Shown here in pieces: positions 57,011 through 64,000 of a stretch of DNA of 64,000 bases. How positions within the stretch are numbered: position 1 is the stretch's first letter; each line of letters opens with the position of its first letter. A program made the translations under genes and the position numbers. Below the pieces are notes generated by a model. That model made no database searches, had not been told where the DNA came from, and saw only the letters and a program-made list of their open reading frames with translations. Where the stretch lies: positions 248,001 to 312,000 of the forward strand of contig NZ_AQYJ01000026.1 of the NCBI RefSeq assembly GCF_000380565.1, in the 5' to 3' direction. Source of the stretch: Microbulbifer variabilis ATCC 700307 (GTDB lineage: Bacteria; Pseudomonadota; Gammaproteobacteria; Pseudomonadales; Cellvibrionaceae).

Positions 57011-57916
57011 CTATATATTATTGCTTTTAGATTGCTTAGATATCCACCATTTAGCAACATCCTCCCGACGACAAATCCAAACAGCTTCAAAGGTAATGAT
57101 ATAATCTAAAAATCGAGCAATAGCCATAGCCCTGGCCGGGTGCCCACTAATACGACCATGTAAACCAATACTCATCAGTTTGGGGCTTTTCTTTCCCTCC
57201 TTCCAAAGACAGTCAAAAGCGTCCTTCAACAATAAAAAGAAATCCTGCCCCGATGAAAAACCATTAGGCATTAGATATCTCATATCGTTGTTCACTAAGG
57301 TGTATGGTACTATCAATTTCTCAGATACACTGGACTGCCAATAAGGCAGGTCGTCACAATAAGAATCAGAAATATAAATAAGATCACTCTCATCATTTAG
57401 TAATTTCCTGGTATTAAGGCTCGTCCGACCCGTATACCAACCTCTAGGTGGACATCCTGTTATGTGCTTAATTATTTCAATAGTGCGCCTAATACCCTGC
57501 CGCTCATCTTCAACTGGCACTGTCTTATAATCCAACCAGCGATAGCCATGACCCGCGACTTCATGCCCCCCTGCAGAGAGGGCCTCCCCAATTTTTGGAT
57601 TTAATTCCAGCGCCAACCCCGTAGCAAACGCAGTTAACTTTAACCGTCTCTCCTCAAATAGGTTTAGCAAACGCCAAACTCCAGCCCGAGCACCATACTC
57701 ATACATACTTTCAACACTAAAATCCCTCTCACCTACCCGGGGAGGCCTACCAGAAATTTCATGTAAATAAGACTCAGATTGTCCATCACCATTAACCAGT
57801 GTAGATTCGGACCCCTCTTCAACATTAAGAACAAATTGCACGGCAACTTGAGCCTCATCAGGCCACTGAGGATGCGGAGGTTTACCGGCATAACCAATCA
57901 AATCTCGCTTTTGCAT
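57011..57916 (-). CDS. puuE: PuuE-type allantoinase/polysaccharide deacetylase-fold protein
   Basis: A 301-residue NodB-fold hydrolase. RDLIGYAGKPPHPQWPDEAQ, VQFVLNVEEGSE, LHEISGRPPRVGERDFSVES and MYEYGARAGVWRLL are the allantoinase PuuE signature. HEVAGHGYRWLDYKTV and LMSIGLHGRISGHPARA supply conserved His. PuuE hydrolyses allantoin without the metal-dependent amidohydrolase fold, linking purine breakdown to nitrogen supply. Its ATG overlaps the stop of the upstream GNAT gene by 1 base (TAATG). Other ureide genes are not in the window, so a relaxed substrate is possible. DNA is AT-rich compared with the core genes. Confidence 0.84.
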   Translation of the reverse strand: MQKRDLIGYAGKPPHPQWPDEAQVAVQFVLNVEEGSESTLVNGDGQSESYLHEISGRPPRVGERDFSVESMYEYGARAGVWRLLNLFEERRLKLTAFATGLALELNPKIGEALSAGGHEVAGHGYRWLDYKTVPVEDERQGIRRTIEIIKHITGCPPRGWYTGRTSLNTRKLLNDESDLIYISDSYCDDLPYWQSSVSEKLIVPYTLVNNDMRYLMPNGFSSGQDFFLLLKDAFDCLWKEGKKSPKLMSIGLHGRISGHPARAMAIARFLDYIITFEAVWICRREDVAKWWISKQSKSNNI

Positions 57917-58779
57917 TAGCCTAACTCAAAAGTTGTAACGCCAAACACGCGATTATGCATAATTTTCGGTTTGGGCCCTAGATACATTCTGGCACAACCA
58001 AAAATTTCCTCCATACCGTATGCTCGGGCCAATGCCATTGCTGCAGGATTATTTTCTGGAACATCCAAGAATACTTCCTCACCTGCCGCATGTACCAATA
58101 ACTGATCACAAAGGGACTTCGCTACCTGTCGATCATTTGCAAATAGAGGTCCAATTTTGAATCCTTTTCTACACCGACGCATTACTCCATACCCTTCAAG
58201 GCGACTGTCCTTTAAGTACCCCAAAGACAGGGCCTCAGGTTGAGCTATCCACCCCTGTAGAAACTTACCCCTGCAGGCAGGAAAACAAGCGCGATCATAT
58301 TGGTTTAGATGATCAAAAGGCACTTGGCATAGAGGAACAACATTCCCTTCAAGGGTTTTTACCCTGCTTGAGGGCCGGCAAACAAAACGCAGGTTACGAT
58401 GCGAGAAAGAAAATCCGCCCTTGGCATAGTAGCTTTGCATGTCAAAAACGCCATCTAATCCAACAGTAGACCCAGGACAGAGCCGCGCCAACATTTTATC
58501 TCTACGTATATGCCATAAGTAGTCTCCGTAGCCTCGATGTCTAAATTCTGGCCGCACAATAAAAAAACCCATAAATCCATACCTCCCATCGTAGGAAGTA
58601 ATCGCTCCACCTCCTATCAGCTCCTTATCTTTTAATGCTGCAACGAATGCTTCAGGGTCGGTATTCCAAAATATTTCCGCATCATTTAACCCAGGATTCC
58701 AGCCTTCCTCTGCCGCCCAATCCACCAATAAATCCACTTCCCCTCTTGTCATTGGGCGAATAGTAAGCTCTTGAGACAT
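57916..58779 (-). CDS. GNAT acetyltransferase with a second C-terminal acetyltransferase-like domain
   Basis: A 287-residue acyltransferase. The N-terminal GNAT domain (about 4-135) shows TIRPMTRGEVDLLVDWAAEE, FIVRPEFRHRGYGDYLW (the acetyl-CoA loop R-x-x-G-Y/F-G) and MQSYYAKGGF. The C-terminal half (about 145-285; ACRGKFLQGWIAQPEALSLG, DVPENNPAAMALARAYGMEE) is the YitH/HolE-like acetyltransferase domain. The ATG at 58779 has a perfect AGGAGG upstream. It is co-translated with puuE, so it may acetylate a purine-derived or amino substrate in that pathway; the substrate is not known. Confidence 0.86.
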   Translation of the reverse strand: MSQELTIRPMTRGEVDLLVDWAAEEGWNPGLNDAEIFWNTDPEAFVAALKDKELIGGGAITSYDGRYGFMGFFIVRPEFRHRGYGDYLWHIRRDKMLARLCPGSTVGLDGVFDMQSYYAKGGFSFSHRNLRFVCRPSSRVKTLEGNVVPLCQVPFDHLNQYDRACFPACRGKFLQGWIAQPEALSLGYLKDSRLEGYGVMRRCRKGFKIGPLFANDRQVAKSLCDQLLVHAAGEEVFLDVPENNPAAMALARAYGMEEIFGCARMYLGPKPKIMHNRVFGVTTFELG

Positions 58780-58824
58780 TATTTCCTCCTTTTTCGCCAC
58801 ATGTTAAACATCCTACATTCAACA

Positions 58825-59319
58825 TCACATCAAATCTGCAAGAGAGCCTTTATTAAACTGAATTTTCCCCATATTTAAAAAGTGGATTACTGAAAGCATT
58901 GCTCCATATGAAATACTTAACAGAGATAAAATTGAAAACACATGCATAGGAATTACACACCAAGCTTGCTTACAAAAGAAAGCAATTATTACGTAGCTTT
59001 CCAATATGTACATCCCAAGAAATACTCCCAGCACTATCAGACCAACATCCAGCTCCAGAGTGGATACCTGAACGATAGAAAATATAATAACGGTAAAGAA
59101 TAGAAAATTACCAGCAAGGCGAAATCCCCAGGCAACTTTTATTCTAGGTAGTGCTACAGCCTTCTCAATATTCCTTCGCGAATGAGTCAATCTCTCTGAT
59201 GCACTTTTCGAATTGAATTTACTTACCACTAAATCCGCTTGTGGTGTTTGATATATACCACCACTCACAACACCCCGTTCAAATACATCCCATCTACTAG
59301 TCAAGCAAAATCGCACCAA
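58825..59319 (-). CDS. Hypothetical membrane protein with about three transmembrane segments
   Basis: A 164-residue protein with no Met start; the frame opens at TTG/GTG around 59319. IYQTPQADLVVSKFN resembles the YxxPxADL tag at the start of small inner-membrane proteins of unknown function. Hydrophobic segments lie at about 66-85 (LAGNFLFFTVIIFSIVQVST), 90-113 and 120-147. The real start may be in that tag region. It is in the same direction as the GNAT-puuE pair but 45 bases from the GNAT start. DNA is AT-rich. It is a probable membrane protein, with identity and start uncertain. Confidence 0.5.
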   Translation of the reverse strand: MVRFCLTSRWDVFERGVVSGGIYQTPQADLVVSKFNSKSASERLTHSRRNIEKAVALPRIKVAWGFRLAGNFLFFTVIIFSIVQVSTLELDVGLIVLGVFLGMYILESYVIIAFFCKQAWCVIPMHVFSILSLLSISYGAMLSVIHFLNMGKIQFNKGSLADLM

Positions 59320-59474
59320 TAAGAGACTTTTTATTATTAAACTGTTAAAAGGGCATATTCCGCCGCTTGAACAGACAATTTTATCATCATTTTCAAAAGC
59401 CGCTTCCCCTATATTGACTAGATGCTATTTTGAGGTGAAGTGAGAGATATTTCTAACATCATGAATTGTAGGTC

Positions 59475-60551
59475 TTATTTTGGTGCAAGAAATTTGAAAG
59501 GACTCGCCGGCTTAAATTCAGAAACAACCTCTCCCCCAAGATTCTCAGGAACATCCAGTTTCATACTCATTACTTGAGCACCGAGACTAAGGTTTAACTT
59601 ATCAAGATCCACCCAAATGACTGAGGGATTGATAACCGATTCAAAATAGTAGCGTTTGGCAGACTGGTCTATCACTGAACGCCACAGTGTCGAGGCGATA
59701 TTAGGCTTCTCTGGATTACTCATCCCCAGAGGAACGCTAACAGCGCGTATTTGTGAGAACACGGAAGCTAATGCATCCCTACGCGCATTGTATTTCGGGG
59801 ATGACTCCAAGGCATAGCTAGCTCGCACAAACCTGTCAGCTGCACTAATAGTACCAGGCAGAAAATTCTGGCCACCAATAAGGTCCCAATAGGTATTGAT
59901 AGCTAGTTGTTGTCCATAAATTGGCGAGTTTGTCATTAACGTGTATTGTTTCCCATGATGAACCTGCAACTCCCCTTTTATATATTCAAATATTGCAGAA
60001 TCACCAGATGGATCAGAAAGAGCAATATGTGCGGTAGCCGGCCTGCCATTGGGCAGATCTGTACCAACCACGGTGAAAGGCTCTCGCTTCATCGCATTTA
60101 CCGCTTCACTAACTGTACGAAAGTTATCCAGAAAATACTGTAACCAGGCCCCAACCGAAATTGTTGGCTTACCCCGTGCTTCCGGATTACCGTAATCCGC
60201 TTCAGCCAGATATAGAAGATTTCCCACTAAACCAGCTTCATTGATCCCATCTGAAGTCGCAGACTCATAGATACTGATCACAACAGAACCATAATTGGAT
60301 GTCCACTCAATAGAGCCTCTACCAACCCCTCCGTTGCGTTGCATCCCCTTTGGAAATGCCCAGAAATCCATAGCAGCTTTAATATCACTCCAGTCCATGC
60401 TTCTTCCGGTGATATAGTTCCCTGTACCAGTTCCATATAATATCCGCGTGCAAGCTTGTGAAGATGCAGCAACCAGTAAGAGGGAAAAAAAGAGGATTGG
60501 AGCAATCCAGTAAAACAAGGGCTTGACTTCATTTAAACTATGCAATCTCAC
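59475..60551 (-). CDS. Choloylglycine-hydrolase-family Ntn hydrolase (linear amide hydrolase)
   Basis: A 358-residue secreted N-terminal-nucleophile hydrolase. The signal (FYWIAPILFFSLLLVAASSQ) ends at A33, so the mature N-terminus is Cys34 (CTRILYGTG), the catalytic nucleophile. GRSMDW (D53 region), YTLMTNSPIYGQQ and SDGINEAGLVGNLLYLAEAD are the family motifs. These enzymes cleave conjugated bile salts, penicillin V or N-acyl homoserine lactones; the gammaproteobacterial branch is often acylase-like. The GTG start at 60551 has GGAG 8 bases upstream. It is divergent from the VOC gene. Substrate unassigned; AHL quenching is only a possibility. Confidence 0.88.
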   Translation of the reverse strand: MRLHSLNEVKPLFYWIAPILFFSLLLVAASSQACTRILYGTGTGNYITGRSMDWSDIKAAMDFWAFPKGMQRNGGVGRGSIEWTSNYGSVVISIYESATSDGINEAGLVGNLLYLAEADYGNPEARGKPTISVGAWLQYFLDNFRTVSEAVNAMKREPFTVVGTDLPNGRPATAHIALSDPSGDSAIFEYIKGELQVHHGKQYTLMTNSPIYGQQLAINTYWDLIGGQNFLPGTISAADRFVRASYALESSPKYNARRDALASVFSQIRAVSVPLGMSNPEKPNIASTLWRSVIDQSAKRYYFESVINPSVIWVDLDKLNLSLGAQVMSMKLDVPENLGGEVVSEFKPASPFKFLAPK

Positions 60552-60878
60552 AGATATTCTCCGCTTGCTTTAGGTGTTCAATAATCCACCCTTCATCTGA
60601 AAAGCTCACTTTACCTAACAGACTCAAACATAATAAAAGTGAAAATATATGTAGAATAGTTTTAGCGCATCAGAGGTATTCAGTATGTAGAAATTGAGGT
60701 GTATAACCTCAAATCTAACGAAAACTCTGTTTAACCTCCTATTTCTGGCGTGCTTTCCAACCAACCGGATTCACGCCCCTTTCTTTTTAAGTAAAATTCC
60801 CCGTTACTGAAAATGATTACACTATGTAGGAAAGAAAACTCACGCCGATCCAAATGTAAAATGTAATAGGGGGAGAGT
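60552..60878. other. Divergent intergenic region with a short palindrome
   Basis: 327 bases between the Ntn hydrolase and the VOC gene. TTGAGGT-GTATA-ACCTCAA at 60694-60712 is a perfect 7-bp inverted repeat with a 5-base centre and could be an operator. No coding sequence was seen. Confidence 0.4.
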
Positions 60879-61277
60879 ATGAACTCCATTGGTAGACTGG
60901 TAATTTTGGTCAGGGAGTACGAAGAGGCAATCAGGTTTTATAGAGATAAGCTGGGCTTTGAGGTATTTGTCGACTCCGAAGCGCCTCCCCTTCGGTTCGT
61001 CCATGTCCGCTTACCAAAACAGAAAGATGTAGGAATCTGGCTACTTCAAGCTTCCTCAGAAAATCAGGAGAAGAGTGTCGGAAAACAAACTGCCGGGCAA
61101 CCATGCGCCGTCATTTATACGGATAACTTTCAGAGTGAATATGAACGCCTGGTGGATAACGGTGTTCAGTTTACTAAGCCCCACAGGTCTGAAGCTGGTG
61201 CAGAATTTGCACACTTTGAAGATTTATATGGCAATGAGTTTGTCCTAGTTGAACTGAAAACCGAGCTTGCTGAGTAA
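60879..61277 (+). CDS. VOC (glyoxalase/bleomycin-resistance-fold) protein
   Basis: A 132-residue VOC-fold protein. MNSIGRLVILVREYEEAIRF opens the fold; YRDKLGFEVF is the typical betaalphabeta hairpin. AHFEDLYGNEFVLVEL ends the second module with the usual metal-binding Glu. His at the first ligand position is not obvious, so metal use is uncertain. GGGGAGAG 3 bases before the ATG is a strong ribosome site. The subgroup resembles uncharacterised resistance/dioxygenase proteins. It is a single gene. Confidence 0.85.
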   Translation: MNSIGRLVILVREYEEAIRFYRDKLGFEVFVDSEAPPLRFVHVRLPKQKDVGIWLLQASSENQEKSVGKQTAGQPCAVIYTDNFQSEYERLVDNGVQFTKPHRSEAGAEFAHFEDLYGNEFVLVELKTELAE

Positions 61278-61678
61278 ATTTTATGGGCCTTTGTCGATTC
61301 CCTCACTTGGGCCCGATTTGTGAAGCGGTTGCCCTCATACCGAACAGACTTTCAGATTTCTTAGAACCTTCTGGATTACCCGATACTTTCCTGAAAATTT
61401 CCTGTTTACTTCTCCTGCCCTATCACATATAAATCGGACAAGACTCATTCATTGGGTTCCAAGTTCCTGCCACCTTAATCACGATCACTGGGTGAGCCCG
61501 GTTATAGAACAAATTTTCGGCACTGGAATGTGCCATTGCTGACTTTCTGCCAGCATACACCTAAAGATAAGGAAGTTCGTTTCTCAAAGCAGCACCGAAC
61601 AACAAAAGTTTAGTTGGCTATTGGCCTTCGATCAATTTGGAGTGCTCACGCTACCCTTACCGATCATTTGGAAGCATC
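61278..61678. other. Intergenic region before the hydrolase operon
   Basis: 401 bases. No gene or clear terminator is visible. It should contain the promoter for the three-gene operon that follows; no confident consensus was found. Confidence 0.4.
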
Positions 61679-62779
61679 ATGAATAGAAGCCTGATTTTGC
61701 TGGTTCCCGGCTTAACGAGGGTCACCAGCACTGCTCAGCTGTCCGAATTCACCGAAGGACTTATCGCAGCAAGCGAGCGCATGCCGCTCACTCCCATTGC
61801 AGATCCCTCTATTCCCCCTGGAGTCCACCGTTTACGAGTAGCTTCGAGCGGACAGCCCCAGGAGCTGGATCTTGTGGAGGCATACTGGAACGACTTGGTT
61901 CCCAGTATTACTCAGCAAACATTGAAAACTCGGCTTGCCAGAGGATTCTCATTGATCTGGTTCTGGCTTGCCAATCTTCACATCTGGAAAGGGGTACTTA
62001 GACGTAAATACTTAACTTTTGGCCTGACGCTATCGGCTCTTGCTTTTATTGTCTGGTACCTAGGTACCATTATTTTATTTGTTGAGGCCATAGAGCCAGC
62101 CACAGACAACCCTTTCTTCTTCCTGGTGGAAAAGTTGAAGCGCTCCGTGGAGTACATTGGTGGCTGGCGAATATGGGCTGTAGCCACGGCAATAGTGGCA
62201 TTAATGCCGGTCTCCCTATTAGTAGACATCTCTGATTTTTGTAAGCGCTACCTCACCAATGAACCTGCGGCCAGGGGCAAACCTGCGGTACGTTTTGAAA
62301 TAATCCGACGAGTACGTGAACAATTGGAAAGCAGCCTTGCACAAGAAAAATACCAGTCGGTGACCATTGTCGGACACAGCTTCGGTAGTGTTGTCACTGT
62401 TGACCTGTTTGCTGACCTTCCCCCCATTGGAGTCCCTGTTCGCATACTCACAATGGGCTCCCTAATTGAAGTATTAGGTAAGCAAGCACCCTGGCTGCAG
62501 AATGAAGTACTTGAACTGTCCCAGCGCAAAGACTTAATTGAGTGGATTGATATCAAGTCTCACTCAGATTGGTTTGCCAGCGGATCGGCAGTACCAGATG
62601 CCCATCATTGCTATGAGCGTATTATTGGCTCATATGGCACTTTCCCAGACAAGCTGGCTGCCAGGGTACACTCTCGTTACTTTGACAATCAGGAGGCCGT
62701 GAGGCTACTGCTATCTTATTACGAGCGACAAAATAGTATCGTTAGCCATAGCGAAAAAATAGCCATAGAGCCAGCCTGA
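61679..62779 (+). CDS. Membrane-anchored alpha/beta hydrolase
   Basis: A 366-residue protein. It opens with a hydrolase strand MNRSLILLVPGLTR. Two transmembrane segments follow at about 113-136 (FGLTLSALAFIVWYLGTIIL) and 163-182. The nucleophile elbow is VTIVGHSFGSVVTVD (GHSFG at 232-236), with candidate acid DIKSHSDWFASG and candidate His at HSRYF (H331). The two helices are thus inserted between the first strand and the nucleophile, an unusual layout. The ATG at 61679 has GGAAG 5 bases upstream; the frame extends 14 codons farther without support. It heads a three-gene operon with a lipoprotein and a small protein. Esterase or lipase activity is likely, substrate unknown. Confidence 0.8.
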   Translation: MNRSLILLVPGLTRVTSTAQLSEFTEGLIAASERMPLTPIADPSIPPGVHRLRVASSGQPQELDLVEAYWNDLVPSITQQTLKTRLARGFSLIWFWLANLHIWKGVLRRKYLTFGLTLSALAFIVWYLGTIILFVEAIEPATDNPFFFLVEKLKRSVEYIGGWRIWAVATAIVALMPVSLLVDISDFCKRYLTNEPAARGKPAVRFEIIRRVREQLESSLAQEKYQSVTIVGHSFGSVVTVDLFADLPPIGVPVRILTMGSLIEVLGKQAPWLQNEVLELSQRKDLIEWIDIKSHSDWFASGSAVPDAHHCYERIIGSYGTFPDKLAARVHSRYFDNQEAVRLLLSYYERQNSIVSHSEKIAIEPA

Positions 62780-62868
62780 ACCAATAACAAAGCGCACTGC
62801 TCGTGCCGGTAAGAAATTTCCAGAACACAACAGTCACCAACAATACACTTACAGCAAGGAGAGTAGAG

Positions 62869-63372
62869 ATGTCAGCCAACCAGCCAATGAAAAGAGCATC
62901 GACTCTGTGCTTATTTCTGGCGATTCTTGTCAGTAGCTGTACCCAGCTTGCTCCCAGGTATGATGCGGAGCTTTATTCTGGCCTAACCGAAGTCAATGCT
63001 GAATTGATGCAATTCTTTTCCTCGGTTTCCCATGGCACCAACAAAGGCTCCTATAGCGAGAGAAGCCAAAACTATCACTCCTTAATTGGTAAAATTGATG
63101 CGCTGGCCATGCAATCAAATACCCGACCTGTCCCCGGCAAGGTTACTTTGAGAAAAATCAACAATTACCTTGACTCTACAGATAGCAATATTAGTTTTGA
63201 ATCTGCACCACCAAGTGTTGCTTCCCTTGAAAAAATTTCCAGCAGTCTAAATCGAATGCGAAAGGAAGATGAAGATAAGGGACTGCGTGCTACTGCTGTT
63301 GCTCTCTTCAAAAATGAAGTTGTAATCTCCATGGACCAGGCCCTGACCTATGAATCTTTTCTAAACCGCTGA
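62869..63372 (+). CDS. Lipoprotein of unknown function in the hydrolase operon
   Basis: A 167-residue lipoprotein. The ATG at 62869 with AAGGAG 7 bases upstream was chosen; the frame reaches 22 codons farther but lacks support. The signal STLCLFLAILVSSC ends in a lipobox VSSC, so it is exported and lipidated. The mature part is hydrophilic and helical (YSGLTEVNAELMQFFSSVSH, SLEKISSSLNRMRKEDEDKG) with no recognised domain. It is 89 bases after the hydrolase stop and 10 bases before the next gene, so it is probably co-transcribed with both. Family unknown. Confidence 0.7.
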   Translation: MSANQPMKRASTLCLFLAILVSSCTQLAPRYDAELYSGLTEVNAELMQFFSSVSHGTNKGSYSERSQNYHSLIGKIDALAMQSNTRPVPGKVTLRKINNYLDSTDSNISFESAPPSVASLEKISSSLNRMRKEDEDKGLRATAVALFKNEVVISMDQALTYESFLNR

Positions 63373-63382
63373 GGAATTAGAC

Positions 63383-63721
63383 ATGTCACTTGACGTTAAC
63401 CAGCTGATTTCCAATATCAAAGATGCAGCTTCCACAGTTATCAATCACGATATCACCGAGATTCGCGGTTTTTCAGAACGCCAACTGGCTGCGCTGGCGC
63501 TGCAAGCAAAGCTCATCGCCAACGCAATTTTGGCCGAGGAAATTGATGATGACCTCAGAGACTACTTTCTAGACTCTCTGGAAGATATGGCCCTAAACTT
63601 TGCCAAAACTTTACGTGGACTTCTCGCAGTCACTATTGAAAAGGTTTGGAATGCGGTTGTCGGTATTATTTGGTCAGCAATAGAGGCCTGCACTGGAATT
63701 TCATTGAAAATTGCCTCTTGA
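63383..63721 (+). CDS. Small helical protein with a hydrophobic C-terminus
   Basis: A 112-residue protein. It begins MSLDVNQLISNIKDAAST and is rich in amphipathic helix (GFSERQLAALALQAKLIANA, DDDLRDYFLDSLEDMALNFA). The C-terminal 25 residues (EKVWNAVVGIIWSAIEACTG) are hydrophobic and could insert in a membrane. GAGGAATTAGAC precedes the ATG. It is the last gene of the hydrolase-lipoprotein operon. No family is recognised; the size and helical, partly membrane-active shape would fit a partner or inhibitor of the upstream hydrolase, but this is inference. Confidence 0.65.
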   Translation: MSLDVNQLISNIKDAASTVINHDITEIRGFSERQLAALALQAKLIANAILAEEIDDDLRDYFLDSLEDMALNFAKTLRGLLAVTIEKVWNAVVGIIWSAIEACTGISLKIAS

Positions 63722-64000
63722 CCCTAAATGAGTTTTTCCATCTCACGCCCCGAAATTTTATCGTAAAGCTCCGGGGCTTCCAATTCATCAATGTATAACC
63801 CATTTTCTCATGTTTTGTGCCCTATCAGAGCCTATCCCTAATTTTGACTCCCTAAGAACGGAATATTTTTTGAGCCTCTAATCAGAATACTAAGCTCGCT
63901 TCCCCTTAACCCGTTTGATGAAGACAACCTGGGTGGTGTAGTTTCAGGCGGTGCCTGGGGGGGCGCTCCGTGCACAATATCACTATCAGTTATCCTGGAT
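63722..64000. other. Right edge of the window
   Basis: 279 bases with no visible gene. A short GC-rich stretch near 63921-63960 and a T-rich start are the only features. A terminator for the preceding operon would be expected here but is not clear. Confidence 0.35.

Overview
The window looks like a chromosomal segment of a marine gammaproteobacterium close to Cellvibrionales/Microbulbifer. This is inferred from gene content, not from a database match. The backbone order gyrA-serC-pheA-tyrA/aroA-cmk-rpsA-ihfB on the minus strand, divergent from mtaD-ubiG-mupP-yciK on the plus strand, is the Pseudomonas-type arrangement. A fused TyrA-AroA and Thr83 in GyrA fit that lineage. Coding density is high up to about 41.8 kb and again from 47.6 to 55.7 kb. 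The stretch 41.8-47.6 kb is visibly AT-rich, gene-poor and probably accessory. I see no tRNA or rRNA gene, CRISPR array, transposase or prophage gene.

Layout. 0-10.2 kb: ihfB (cut by the window edge), rpsA, cmk, the TyrA-AroA fusion, pheA, serC and gyrA, covering aromatic and serine biosynthesis, translation and topology. The hisC2 gene that often sits between pheA and tyrA is absent. 10.4-14 kb: mtaD, ubiG, mupP, yciK. 14-20.9 kb: small envelope proteins, a divergent RpoS-like sigma factor, a PagL-like lipid A deacylase, a GT4 glycosyltransferase, a TraB/GumN-family protein and an OprP/OprO-type porin. 20.9-25.2 kb: a giant indolepyruvate ferredoxin oxidoreductase-type enzyme, divergent from an Lrp/AsnC regulator, with a repeat-rich intergenic site. 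25.3-30.4 kb: a shikimate-kinase-like kinase, a hexapeptide acetyltransferase, two methyltransferases, an alpha/alpha-toroid protein and a GT4 enzyme. Three of these genes overlap end to start, which suggests one glycan or lipid decoration pathway of unknown product.

31-38.8 kb: polyamine catabolism (a gamma-glutamylputrescine synthetase type and a SpuC-type aminotransferase), a GntR regulator coupled to a patatin-like hydrolase, gloA, a kynureninase-like PLP enzyme, and an Asp/Glu-racemase-family protein lacking the usual cysteines. A decayed second copy of the PLP enzyme's 3' end lies just beyond the racemase. 39-41.8 kb: a SIMPL lipoprotein, a secreted amidohydrolase and a GST. 41.8-47.6 kb: two secreted proteins of unknown function and long stretches without convincing genes. 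47.6-55.7 kb: an M16 peptidase lipoprotein, leucine dehydrogenase, RNase II and PepD.

55.7-64 kb: a YceK-family lipoprotein, a possible gene remnant, a GNAT-PuuE bicistron (allantoinase type), a membrane protein, a choloylglycine-hydrolase-family Ntn hydrolase and a VOC protein. It ends with a three-gene operon: a membrane-anchored alpha/beta hydrolase, a lipoprotein and a small helical protein. That operon and the 25-30 kb cluster are the best candidates here for an undescribed system. Functional statements come from motif and family recognition by eye; no searches were run.
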